Below, one piece after another: positions 1 to 6,432 of a stretch of 43,430 nucleotides of DNA (positions are counted from its first letter, which is position 1; the number at the start of each line of letters is the position of its first letter). Below the pieces are notes generated by a model. It saw only the letters and a program-made list of their open reading frames with translations. It searched no databases and was not told the DNA's origin. Both the position numbers and the translations under genes were made by a program. This DNA is from Streptomyces sp. PR69 (GTDB lineage: Bacteria > Actinomycetota > Actinomycetes > Streptomycetales > Streptomycetaceae): positions 1 through 43,430 of the forward strand of contig NZ_JAOWCB010000040.1 in the NCBI RefSeq assembly GCF_026420845.1, given 5' to 3'.

Positions 1-111
1 GACCGACACCGACGGCACCAGCCACCTCCACAAGCGAGACGAACAGACGAACCACGCCCATCTCTCCCGCCGCCAGCCGGAGTTCATGCCCACCCAGCCC
101 GAACCAAACGA

Positions 112-429
112 TCACGTTCGGAAAGCGGATGGCGTCTTAGCCCAGCCGGCCAGACGCCGCCCCACCGTGCGCAGGACCGCGCCCCCTGCCGCATGGCCCA
201 AGGTGTCGTTGACCTGCTTGAAGCCATCCAGGTCAACCACACACACCAGATGCGCACGCGACCGGGCGAGCAGAGCGCAGGCCCGTTCGGCAAAGGCGTC
301 GCGGGTCCACAGACCCGTCAGCGGATCACGGCGCGCCGCCTCGATCCGGCGACGCAGCCGCACACTGTGCACCGACCACCCCGCCACCACCGGCAAAGCA
401 GCCGACACAGCCGTCAGAGTGTGACTCAT
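112..429 (-). CDS. GGDEF-domain protein fragment, probably frameshifted
   Basis: Short protein (105 codons) with the start of a diguanylate-cyclase-type GGDEF domain. A hydrophobic N-terminus (residues 3-20) leads into RRDPLTGLWTRDAF (about 33-46) and VDLDGFKQVNDTLGHAAG (about 65-82), the usual first half of the domain. The frame stops right after RRLAGWAKTP. A shifted minus-strand frame continues without a stop to the window edge and contains GLGGHELRLA where GGDEF would be expected. I infer a one-base frameshift plus a decayed signature, so c-di-GMP synthesis is unlikely. The ATG overlaps the stop of the upstream 97-aa gene (ATGA), so the two are translationally coupled. Such small GGDEF proteins recur in actinomycete plasmids and ICEs. 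The domain call is firm; function is not. Confidence 0.6.
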   Translation of the reverse strand: MSHTLTAVSAALPVVAGWSVHSVRLRRRIEAARRDPLTGLWTRDAFAERACALLARSRAHLVCVVDLDGFKQVNDTLGHAAGGAVLRTVGRRLAGWAKTPSAFRT

Positions 430-719
430 GCCGCCGCCCCCCTCCGGGAGCGGTGACGGCGCTCCACCGGACGCGGCAGGGGTACGACGTTGAACAACTC
501 CGGCGCCTGCGCCTCAATCACCTCCGCGGCGATCCTGCTGACCTCGTCCGGCAGCCAAGGATGGTCGGCGAGGATGTCACGGGCCGCGTCCAAACGCGCC
601 GCCCGCTCCTGATCGCTCTCGCCCTCCACCCCAAGCCACAACTCCACCGGGGTCCCCAGGGCCAGCTCTACGAAGTCTGTGGCCGTAACGGCCACATGAC
701 CAGCAACGATGTGCTTCAT
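426..719 (-). CDS. conserved hypothetical protein of mobile element (97 aa)
   Basis: A 97-aa acidic protein that I do not assign to a family. It opens MKHIVAGHVAVTATDFVELA, has a charged middle (GVEGESDQERAARLDAARD) and ends in a basic tail (RPVERRHRSRRGAAA). There is no signal peptide or clear membrane segment. I chose the ATG at 719 because an AAGGGAG Shine-Dalgarno lies just upstream; the in-frame ATG at 737 would put that site inside the gene. Its stop overlaps the start of the GGDEF fragment. A strong hairpin (758-787) separates it from the upstream 70-aa gene, so it may have its own promoter or depend on read-through. It is most likely part of an ICE/plasmid backbone. Confidence 0.6.
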   Translation of the reverse strand: MKHIVAGHVAVTATDFVELALGTPVELWLGVEGESDQERAARLDAARDILADHPWLPDEVSRIAAEVIEAQAPELFNVVPLPRPVERRHRSRRGAAA

Positions 720-757
720 GGGTCGTGCTCCCTTCACATCTTCAACGGCCCGGCAAA

Positions 758-787
758 GCGCCCCCGGAGCGGCTACTCCGGGGGCGC
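758..787 (-). terminator. perfect 12-bp hairpin between small genes
   Basis: GCGCCCCCGGAG and its exact complement flank a 6-nt loop (770-775). It lies 20 bases past the stop of the 70-aa gene and 39 bases before the start of the 97-aa gene. There is no T-run, which is normal for Streptomyces terminators. It could also act as an attenuator within one transcript. Confidence 0.6.
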
Positions 788-807
788 GTGCCGTTCACCA
801 GCAGTCG

Positions 808-1020
808 TCAGAGATCCGGCTGGGCAGTGTGCGCGGCGGCGTTCGCCGACGCGTCCCTGTACGCCGCCTGGTAATGCGGCAGACTCCCCCGCGACGGATG
901 GCCCGCAGCCGACGCGATCTCGTCGCACCGGCGGGCCAGACCATCCGCCCGGTTCTGCTCCTCAGCGGCGAACGCCTCAGCAGGCCCCGACCCGCCGCGG
1001 CTCCACCGCCCGGCGCTCAC
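808..1020 (-). CDS. small hypothetical protein (70 aa)
   Basis: A 70-aa protein starting at a GTG. Its middle reads AFAAEEQNRADGLARRCDEI and it is helix-prone and hydrophilic, ending HTAQPDL. No domain recognised, no signal sequence. The start overlaps the stop of the upstream 33-aa gene as GTGA, so the pair is probably translationally coupled. That overlap is the main evidence that both are real. It is followed by a hairpin at 758-787. Membership of an ICE/plasmid module is inferred from its neighbours (GGDEF fragment, GntR repressor). Confidence 0.5.
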   Translation of the reverse strand: MSAGRWSRGGSGPAEAFAAEEQNRADGLARRCDEIASAAGHPSRGSLPHYQAAYRDASANAAAHTAQPDL

Positions 1021-1118
1021 CGCCCACCCCGCGCACGCACATCGTTCGCACTGCGCTTGTTCACCTCAGCGGTCTTCCGGGCCAACTCGGCCCGCTCCGC
1101 ATCTGACAGACTCACCAC
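1017..1118 (-). CDS. tiny 33-aa protein upstream of and coupled to the 70-aa gene
   Basis: A frame beginning at one of three consecutive GTG codons (1121, 1118 or 1115). A GGAGG Shine-Dalgarno sits 5-11 bases upstream of them; 1118 gives the best spacing. The product (VSLSDAERAELARKTAEVN, then KRSANDVRARGGR) is a charged single helix. The stop overlaps the GTG of the 70-aa gene (GTGA). A clear ribosome site, coupling and coding-like composition support it, although it is very short. Function unknown; it may be a DNA- or RNA-binding peptide, or a leader whose translation opens the downstream gene. Confidence 0.5.
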   Translation of the reverse strand: MVSLSDAERAELARKTAEVNKRSANDVRARGGR

Positions 1119-1147
1119 CACAGGAACCTCCAACCAGGTACCTGACA

Positions 1148-1179
1148 GCGCCGTCCGGAGTTCCCGCTCCGGACGGCGC
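1148..1179 (-). promoter_or_regulatory. perfect 13-bp inverted repeat upstream of the 33-aa gene
   Basis: GCGCCGTCCGGAG pairs exactly with the sequence 6 nt away. It ends about 27 bases before the GTG starts of the tiny gene, so on the minus strand it would sit in the 5' leader or promoter. No coding frame of note ends just upstream, so a leader hairpin or operator is as likely as a terminator. Confidence 0.5.
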
Positions 1180-1301
1180 ACCCAATGTGGAACCAGCGGA
1201 TTCCGGCTCCCCGCACCCCGCCCCGAACGACCTGCATCGCTCGGGACGGAGAGGCAACCGACCGCAGCGCTCCGGCTGCGCGGATGACCTGAGCCGCAGA
1301 A

Positions 1302-1322
1302 CGCACCGGCTATCCCGGTGCG
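1302..1322 (-). terminator. 8-bp perfect hairpin after the 24-aa frame
   Basis: CGCACCGG and CCGGTGCG around a 5-nt loop, 12 bases downstream of the stop of the 24-aa frame on the minus strand. No T-run. Confidence 0.45.
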
Positions 1323-1334
1323 CTGTGCGGCGAC

Positions 1335-1409
1335 TCAGGCAATGACGCCAGGGGCGTAGCCGCCGCGCCGGTCCAGCACGGCCAGCGCCCAGGTACTTCG
1401 CTGACCCAT
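1335..1409 (-). CDS. possible 24-aa protein with strong ribosome site
   Basis: A 24-codon frame (MGQRSTWALAVLDRRGGYAP and four more residues) preceded by AGGAAGGAG at good spacing from the ATG and followed by a hairpin at 1302-1322. The gene-like arrangement of SD, short frame and hairpin is the only support. It could be a remnant of a longer gene or a leader peptide. No family recognised. Confidence 0.3.
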   Translation of the reverse strand: MGQRSTWALAVLDRRGGYAPGVIA

Positions 1410-1729
1410 CACGGCTCCTTCCTGTCGCCGGTCGAACGGGGATGTCGCACTGCAAGGGGGACCTGTGTCCCCACCCTCCGGCCGTTGCTCGCGGTCACCG
1501 GGCCACCTCGCCAGTACGGGCCGAAGCCCTGTTCTGCCTGGCCTTTAGCGGGATTGCAGCGTCCCCGCCCTGTGCGTGTGAGAAGCCCGAAGAGCCTCCC
1601 TGTCGGCCCACTCACTTCCTGGGCCCATGAAGTCGCGCCTTCGACGTGACCTCCGTTAGCCGCGCGTTAGTGCAGGTCAAGCAGCCTTTACTAGCCACTC
1701 GCCCACCTTCAGCGCGACAGCTTTGCTAG
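1410..1729. other. non-coding stretch between divergent element genes
   Basis: I see no convincing gene on either strand here. The right part (about 1650-1730) is less GC-rich than its surroundings and leads into the paired operators of the GntR gene, so it is probably promoter DNA. No tRNA or attachment site recognised. Confidence 0.4.
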
Positions 1730-1759
1730 CTCTGCCTCAGAGTGCACTGTGAGGCAGAG
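1730..1759. promoter_or_regulatory. operator copy 1 upstream of the GntR gene
   Basis: Inverted repeat CTCTGCCTCA ... TGAGGCAGAG. The right half, with its flank GCACTGTGAGGCAGAG, recurs almost exactly in copy 2 (1808-1836). Position and dyad symmetry suggest a binding site for the GntR-type product encoded just downstream (autoregulation); this is inference. Confidence 0.6.
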
Positions 1760-1807
1760 TCCGTCAAGCCCTCTTGAGGAACAAGCAGCCAGTGCTGCTG
1801 GTTCTCC

Positions 1808-1836
1808 CTCTGCCGCTTAGGCACTATGAGGCAGAG
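1808..1836. promoter_or_regulatory. operator copy 2 upstream of the GntR gene
   Basis: CTCTGCC and GGCAGAG arms 15 bp apart, sharing GCACTATGAGGCAGAG with copy 1 (one mismatch), about 77 bp downstream of it. It ends 24 bases before the GntR start codon, where bound repressor would block transcription or early elongation. Confidence 0.6.
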
Positions 1837-1860
1837 GCTGCGAAGAGACTTGGGGTTCAG

Positions 1861-2211
1861 ATGGTTGAGTGGACTGGCAAACCCGCCTACCAGCAGGTGG
1901 CGGATGACCTGCGGCGACGGATCGCTGAGGGAGAGTTCAGCGAGACTGGCCGGCTGCCGTCGCTGGCGGAGCTTCAGAAGGAGTACGGCATCACAGTCAC
2001 CGTGGCCCGTGACGCGATCCGAAAGCTCAGAGCGGACGGACTCGCGGTGAGCCACCAGGGGAAGGGGGCGTTCCTGACTCCCACGTCTGTGGACGCGGCC
2101 AAGCAAGCCGACCCCGCAACCGCCATTGCCGAACTCCGCGGCGAGCTGGGGCAGCTCCGAAGCGAAGTCAGCGAGCTGCGCGAGCGCGTGGCGCAGCTGG
2201 AAGGAAACTAA
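1861..2211 (+). CDS. short GntR-family repressor, KorSA-like, without effector domain
   Basis: A 116-aa regulator. Residues 1-70 form a GntR winged helix (WTGKPAYQQVADDLRRRIAE, then GRLPSLAELQKEYGITVTVARDAIRKL and GLAVSHQGKG). The rest is a leucine-rich coiled coil (LRGELGQLRSEVSELRERV), probably for dimerisation. There is no UTRA or FCD ligand domain, so it is likely a simple repressor as in plasmid and ICE transfer control. The ATG at 1861 is preceded by TTGGGG. An upstream in-frame ATG at 1774 would run through the operator and is rejected. Two inverted-repeat sites (1730-1759, 1808-1836) lie upstream, suggesting autoregulation. Control of transfer or replication genes is inferred from the family's known role. 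Confidence 0.85.
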   Translation: MVEWTGKPAYQQVADDLRRRIAEGEFSETGRLPSLAELQKEYGITVTVARDAIRKLRADGLAVSHQGKGAFLTPTSVDAAKQADPATAIAELRGELGQLRSEVSELRERVAQLEGN

Positions 2212-2469
2212 GCCTTGGTCCGGGGCGGACCGAGACTGCCGGCCAGCTGTCTCCTCGGGCGTCCCTGCCGTGACCTGACGCATGAGCACCTCCCTCAGTG
2301 GGCGAGCTCAATTCCACCGCTGCTGCTGGCAATTCGGTATCACGCGCGTCTACCTGACATAGTCTCAGCGGTTTTACACGTTCGCTTATACGCGCACTAT
2401 CACGAAGTTCCATCGAGCTAGTCGGACCGCTACACTCGCGGCTCCAAGCAGCTATCCACGGAGGGGCAG

Positions 2470-3471
2470 ATGGCTCGCAAGGAAAGGTCCAACCTGTTGC
2501 GCCAGCACAGGGAGGAGTTCGAACTCACCCTGGAAGAAGTCGGGGAGAAACTTCGCGATATCGCGGAGCGGCACAGGTTGAATGTCGCCGCTAACTTCCA
2601 AACGATCTGGAGCCACGAGAATGGAACCCACCCCAACCCGCACTACCGGCGCGCCTACTGCATTCTCTATCGGAGAAACGAGGCTGAACTTGGCCTCCGT
2701 CCCGCACTGCCTGGAGAGGAGCCCGCGGTGAATGAGGTTGCAACCATGGAGCGGGAGCCTTCTCTGCCGGAGCCCTCACAGGCCATTCTGCGTGCGCTCG
2801 GCAGCATCGACGCGGGAACGAATGACGTGAACGCAGAAGCACTGCGGGAGCGGATCGTGAATGCGTGGCGCTTCCGCACATCGGGAGGAAGCGCAGGCGA
2901 CCCCACAGTGGTACTCGTCGGGGGATTCGCGGGCTCAGGGAAGTCGGAGTTCGCCAAGTTCCTGGGGAACCTGACCGGCTGGACCATCCTCGACAAGGAC
3001 ACGCTCACCCGGCAACTCGTAGACCAACTCCTCATTGCCCTTGGCGGCGAGGCACATGACCGCAGCTCCACACTCTACCGCGAGAAGGTCCGCCCCCTCG
3101 AATACCGCTGCCTCATTGAAGTCGCACGGGAGAACATCAACTCCGGCATCTCTGTAATCCTGGACGCTCCCTTCATCTCAGAGTTTTCCCAAGCTGACTG
3201 GATGCAGCGACTGAACAACTTCTGCCGCGCAAAGCGGGCTTCGCTTGCGACCATATGGGTCGACTGCGACCCGGAGTCCATGCGGGAGTACATTGAGTTC
3301 CGGGGTGCCGCTCGCGACATGTGGAAGATGGAAGCGTGGGACGAGTACCTTTCGACACTCGACCTGAAAATGCGTCCCCAAGGCCCGCATTTCGTGGTGA
3401 ACAACCGCCTCGGTGCCGCCGTGACTCTCGTAGACGAGGCGCGGGACGTCCTGAGTGGCGGTGGACTGTGA
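2470..3471 (+). CDS. HTH-AAA_33-type P-loop kinase fusion
   Basis: 333-aa two-domain protein. Residues 1-80 are an XRE-like HTH of the kind seen in Streptomyces regulators (SNLLRQHREEFELTLEEVGE, then NFQTIWSHENGTHPNPHYRR). Residues about 145-325 are a small-molecule or polynucleotide-kinase-like P-loop domain. It has Walker A GFAGSGKS (152-159), LDKDTLTR (174-181), a second strand VILDAPFI (229-236) and VDCDPESMREYIEFRGAARD with lid arginines. ATP-dependent phosphotransfer is likely; the substrate is unknown. A GGAGGGG site precedes the ATG. The stop overlaps the GTG of the next gene, and that gene overlaps the oxidoreductase, forming one operon. The AT-richer 2330-2410 stretch upstream probably holds the promoter. 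The HTH may let the protein regulate its own operon in response to its substrate (inference). Confidence 0.8.
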   Translation: MARKERSNLLRQHREEFELTLEEVGEKLRDIAERHRLNVAANFQTIWSHENGTHPNPHYRRAYCILYRRNEAELGLRPALPGEEPAVNEVATMEREPSLPEPSQAILRALGSIDAGTNDVNAEALRERIVNAWRFRTSGGSAGDPTVVLVGGFAGSGKSEFAKFLGNLTGWTILDKDTLTRQLVDQLLIALGGEAHDRSSTLYREKVRPLEYRCLIEVARENINSGISVILDAPFISEFSQADWMQRLNNFCRAKRASLATIWVDCDPESMREYIEFRGAARDMWKMEAWDEYLSTLDLKMRPQGPHFVVNNRLGAAVTLVDEARDVLSGGGL

Positions 3472-4055
3472 AACCCTCCGGAATCATCCTGTACGGTCCG
3501 CCAGGGTCCGGAAAGGATACCGTTACGGCAGAACTGTCCAGCATCCGACCGGAGTTCACTCTCTTCCAGCGACTCAAAGCCGGTCCTGGCCGAACAACCG
3601 GCTACCGGCTCACCACGGCTGAGCGCATCGAAGAACTGTCGCATGCAGGTGAGCTCCTCTATCGCAACGCCCGGTACAACGCGCAGTACGCGATCGACCG
3701 CCCCGAGGTCTCCGCCCTCGTTGCGGCTGGCCGCATCCCCGTGCTGCACATGGGGCAGGTGGCTGGAGCCAGTGCCGTCAGTACCTTCCCGCTCCATTGG
3801 GTGCGAGTCCTTCTCTGGTGTCCATTGGAAGTCACCGAGCAGCGATGCAAGGGCCGCGGAGACAAGGACGTAGAAGCGCGCCTCAAGGTTTGGCACGAGA
3901 CCCGCCAGGATCTCTTGGACCATGCGTCCGAACCATGGTCGCTCGTAGTTCGGACCGATCAGCTCACGCCAGCGAAGACGGCTCAAGCGATTAACGCGGC
4001 AAGGGCCACCGCCACGCCTGCCAAGGTCTACGACATTCGGGGGCTGGTCGGATGA
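3468..4055 (+). CDS. guanylate-kinase-like P-loop protein
   Basis: 195-aa protein beginning at a GTG that overlaps the previous stop (GTGA). Walker A GPPGSGKDT lies at residues 10-18. SHAGELLYRNARYNAQYAID resembles the GMP-binding stretch of guanylate kinases and of PhnN (ribose 1,5-bisphosphokinase). A lid-like CPLEVTEQRCKGRGDKD and a long C-terminal helix follow. The housekeeping gmk gene normally lies elsewhere, so this is an accessory paralogue with an unknown substrate, either a nucleotide or a sugar phosphate. It sits between a kinase fusion and a dehydrogenase, and all three genes overlap by 4 bases. A multi-step modification or salvage of a small phosphorylated metabolite is possible, but nothing in the sequence fixes it. 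Confidence 0.75.
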   Translation: MKPSGIILYGPPGSGKDTVTAELSSIRPEFTLFQRLKAGPGRTTGYRLTTAERIEELSHAGELLYRNARYNAQYAIDRPEVSALVAAGRIPVLHMGQVAGASAVSTFPLHWVRVLLWCPLEVTEQRCKGRGDKDVEARLKVWHETRQDLLDHASEPWSLVVRTDQLTPAKTAQAINAARATATPAKVYDIRGLVG

Positions 4056-4888
4056 CGGTGCTCGGCATTCTGCACCCGGGGAGCATGGGTGCCGCCGTTG
4101 CCAGTCAGGCGCGGCACCGAGGTGAGGTTCTCTGGTGCTCCACAGGGCGAAGCACTGCGAGCAAGGAACGAGCCCAGCGATACGGGCTCACTCCAGTGCA
4201 CGACGTCGGCGAGATGACGGAGCGGGCCGACATCATCATGAGTGTCTGTCCGCCGGCCAACGCCCTGGAGGTCGCAGCGACCGTCGCGGCCCATTCCTTC
4301 TCAGGAATCTATGTCGACGCAAACGCTGTGGCGCCAGCGACCATGGCCAGCATCAGCGCCACCATGCTGCCAGCAGGTGCAACCATCGTGGATGGCTCGA
4401 TCATCGGGTCACCACCTTCAGACGTGAAGACCACGCGTCTCTACCTGTCCGGCCCTCCAGAGGCGCTCACGACAGTGGCCCGGCTCTTCACGGACTCGGC
4501 GGTGAAGGTCCACCTGCTGAGCAGCGACATCGGCCGGGCCTCAGCTCTGAAGCTGTCGTACAGCAGCTACCAGAAGGCGAGCCGAGTTCTTGCCGCAGTC
4601 GCCTACGCTCTTGCAGCTGACTGGGGTGTAGAGGAGGAGCTCCTCCACATCGCGGAGAGCCGTACGACCAGCTATCTCAGCGAGACCGCGTACGTGCCTA
4701 AGGTCGCGGCTCGTGCCTGGAGGTGGGCTCCAGAGATGCGCGAGGCAGCAAGCGCGCTCGCAGAGCTTTCCCTGCCGCCTGACCTCGTGGAGGCGACAGC
4801 CAGAGTCGTGGAACAGTGGTCGGAGGCCAAGGATCGACCGATGGAGCTTCACGAAGCCCTCGCGTTGCTCCACTCCCCTCAGGAGTAG
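4052..4888 (+). CDS. NAD(P)-binding 6-phosphogluconate-dehydrogenase-like oxidoreductase (DUF1932 type)
   Basis: 278-aa beta-hydroxyacid-dehydrogenase-like protein. The Rossmann nucleotide motif is GILHPGSMGAAVA at residues 5-17. VDANAVAP (88-95) and DGSIIGSPPS (114-123) match the DUF1932/6PGDH-like subgroup. ALKLSYSSYQKASR (165-178) carries the likely catalytic Lys167. The ATG overlaps the previous stop (ATGA). The last 10 bases overlap the end of the convergent HAD gene, an unusually tight arrangement. It should oxidise a hydroxyacid or a related alcohol using NAD(P); the substrate is unknown. Its co-location with two kinase-type proteins and a phosphatase suggests a common pathway (inference). 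Confidence 0.8.
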   Translation: MTVLGILHPGSMGAAVASQARHRGEVLWCSTGRSTASKERAQRYGLTPVHDVGEMTERADIIMSVCPPANALEVAATVAAHSFSGIYVDANAVAPATMASISATMLPAGATIVDGSIIGSPPSDVKTTRLYLSGPPEALTTVARLFTDSAVKVHLLSSDIGRASALKLSYSSYQKASRVLAAVAYALAADWGVEEELLHIAESRTTSYLSETAYVPKVAARAWRWAPEMREAASALAELSLPPDLVEATARVVEQWSEAKDRPMELHEALALLHSPQE

Positions 4889-5550
4889 ACCGAGGGGCTG
4901 CGGTTGCCCTGCTCAAGTAGCAAGGCAACCGCCTCCGCAGCGTCCTCCGCTCGCAGGTCTGGTTCAGGCGCGCCTGACGGCCATGGACAACCGGTACCGA
5001 CCCACGCCGTTCGCAGCCCGGCGGCACGGCCGCCCTCAATGTCACTTGCCGCGTTGTCGCCGACCATCCACCCGCCCTGGGCCAAAGTCGTGCCACACCG
5101 CTCGGCCGCGAGCTCGAAGGGCAGTCGCGACGGCTTCCTGACACCAACTTCGTCGGAGATGCACACCCCGTCGACCAAAGACGCGATCCCAGCTCGCTCC
5201 AGCTTGGCCATCTGAATGTCCACCGCGCCGTTCGTCACGATCCCAAGCGTCCAGCCAGCCTCTCGCATCTTGCGGAGGCCGCTGTGGATGCCGGGATGGC
5301 AGGTGGCCTTGCGCGCCATGCCCGTCACGTACTCGGACCAAAGATCCTTCACCGACGTTTGGAGTCCGAGGGTTGCTCGGAGCACCTCGAAATGCTCAGG
5401 GTAGGCGCGCGCCTTCAGCACATCGCAGATCTGACGCTCGGCACGCCGAGGCAAAGCCCACGACAGCCTGAACTCTCGCGCCCACTGCGCAAGGGCCCCA
5501 TGCCTGTCTATGAGAGTGTTGTCAAGATCGAAGAGCGCGAGTAGCTGCAC
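4879..5550 (-). CDS. HAD-superfamily hydrolase (HAD-IA phosphatase)
   Basis: 223-aa soluble phosphatase-like protein with all four HAD motifs: FDLDNTLID (nucleophile Asp8, acid Asp10), VTNGA (Thr106), VRKPS (Lys139) and VGDNAASD (Asp165, Asp170). A helical cap lies between residues 20 and 85. It is probably a phosphate-monoester hydrolase of subfamily IA; substrate unknown. The start is a GTG at 5550 with a weak ribosome site. The gene is convergent with the oxidoreductase and their 3' ends overlap by 10 bases, so it has its own promoter to the right (5551-5770). With the two P-loop kinase-like proteins it could form a phosphorylation/dephosphorylation set (inference). Confidence 0.85.
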   Translation of the reverse strand: MQLLALFDLDNTLIDRHGALAQWAREFRLSWALPRRAERQICDVLKARAYPEHFEVLRATLGLQTSVKDLWSEYVTGMARKATCHPGIHSGLRKMREAGWTLGIVTNGAVDIQMAKLERAGIASLVDGVCISDEVGVRKPSRLPFELAAERCGTTLAQGGWMVGDNAASDIEGGRAAGLRTAWVGTGCPWPSGAPEPDLRAEDAAEAVALLLEQGNRSPSVYS

Positions 5551-5773
5551 CGTCGCACCGTATCGTCAGTGGCGAGGGGGTGCGCCGACCACAGCCGCAC
5601 ATCACCACTGCATATGGTTACGACGGCCACGGCTCGGGCCGTCAGCGAGCTACTACCTCGCTCCGTTTCCGCGCCCGAACGAGCAATATCGGCCGCGAGG
5701 CTTGGTAATCCGTGTGATCGCCAGCATTGACTACACCATCATGGCCAGTTGGAATCTTTGCGGCCACATCGAC

Positions 5774-6412
5774 CTACACTCCGCTAACAGTAACGGGAGA
5801 ACCAGCAGAAGTTTGAATCGTACCCCTGATAGAATCGGCCAAAAATTGCAGGTGCCTGGGAGGTAGTTGGTTAGGTTCCTCGTCCAGGACATTCAGGAGG
5901 CCTCCCTCTAGAGCCCCCTTGCGCAACACAAGAATTAGATGCCCTTCCAGCGGGGCACCTGGCGCTACGATTCCTTGCACGCAGTCAATTCGCCAAACAA
6001 TGTCCGCCAGATTCTGCGTCAACTCATAAGAGTTAGAACGCAGTTCTTCCCAATCCAGCCCCAGGCTGCTTAGCGTTCCAGAGTCTGCCAGATCAATTAC
6101 TGGAAGATTACTGACTCTTACGCACCCGAACGACCAACTAGCGTCTTTCCATTGAGAGACCCTGACATCGGGAGAGCTGCGCATCAATTCAGCCCAGGAT
6201 GCGATAGGGCACGATGACCCGTACCAACGCCCCTCCTCACCCCTGCGATGATAGCGGCCGTCACGATTCGCATTGGTGGGCGCACTCGCCACTGAGAATT
6301 GAGGGTCACAAAAGCGCCAGTAAATACCGCTGTGCAATCGGACATCCACGTTCACATCAATCGTCTCCCCCTGGCGGATTGTGCCTTTAATGGGAACAGA
6401 CACGGCAATCAC
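5774..6412 (-). CDS. RES-domain toxin-like protein
   Basis: 212-aa protein resembling RES toxins, which in studied members degrade NAD+. Visible features are an early YWRF (residues 31-34), GRYHRRGEEGRWYGSS with Arg/Tyr (52-67), WAEL (Glu75), and SYELTQNLADIVW leading to GIVAPGAPLEGHLILVLRKG. The last block parallels the C-terminal RES segment, where many members have Ser after the Pro; here it is Gly, so activity is uncertain. The gene follows the antitoxin by 20 bases in the same direction. A GTG at 6412 gives the longest frame; a GTG at 6403 has the better ribosome site (GGGGTG). Lower GC than the neighbouring genes supports horizontal origin. Confidence 0.65.
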   Translation of the reverse strand: MIAVSVPIKGTIRQGETIDVNVDVRLHSGIYWRFCDPQFSVASAPTNANRDGRYHRRGEEGRWYGSSCPIASWAELMRSSPDVRVSQWKDASWSFGCVRVSNLPVIDLADSGTLSSLGLDWEELRSNSYELTQNLADIVWRIDCVQGIVAPGAPLEGHLILVLRKGALEGGLLNVLDEEPNQLPPRHLQFLADSIRGTIQTSAGSPVTVSGV

Positions 6413-6432
6413 CCCAGCTACAGAGGGCTGAG

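Noticed and set aside
1774..1860. Longer start for the GntR gene
   Set aside because: It would translate through the operator copy, adds residues unlike GntR proteins and has no better ribosome site.
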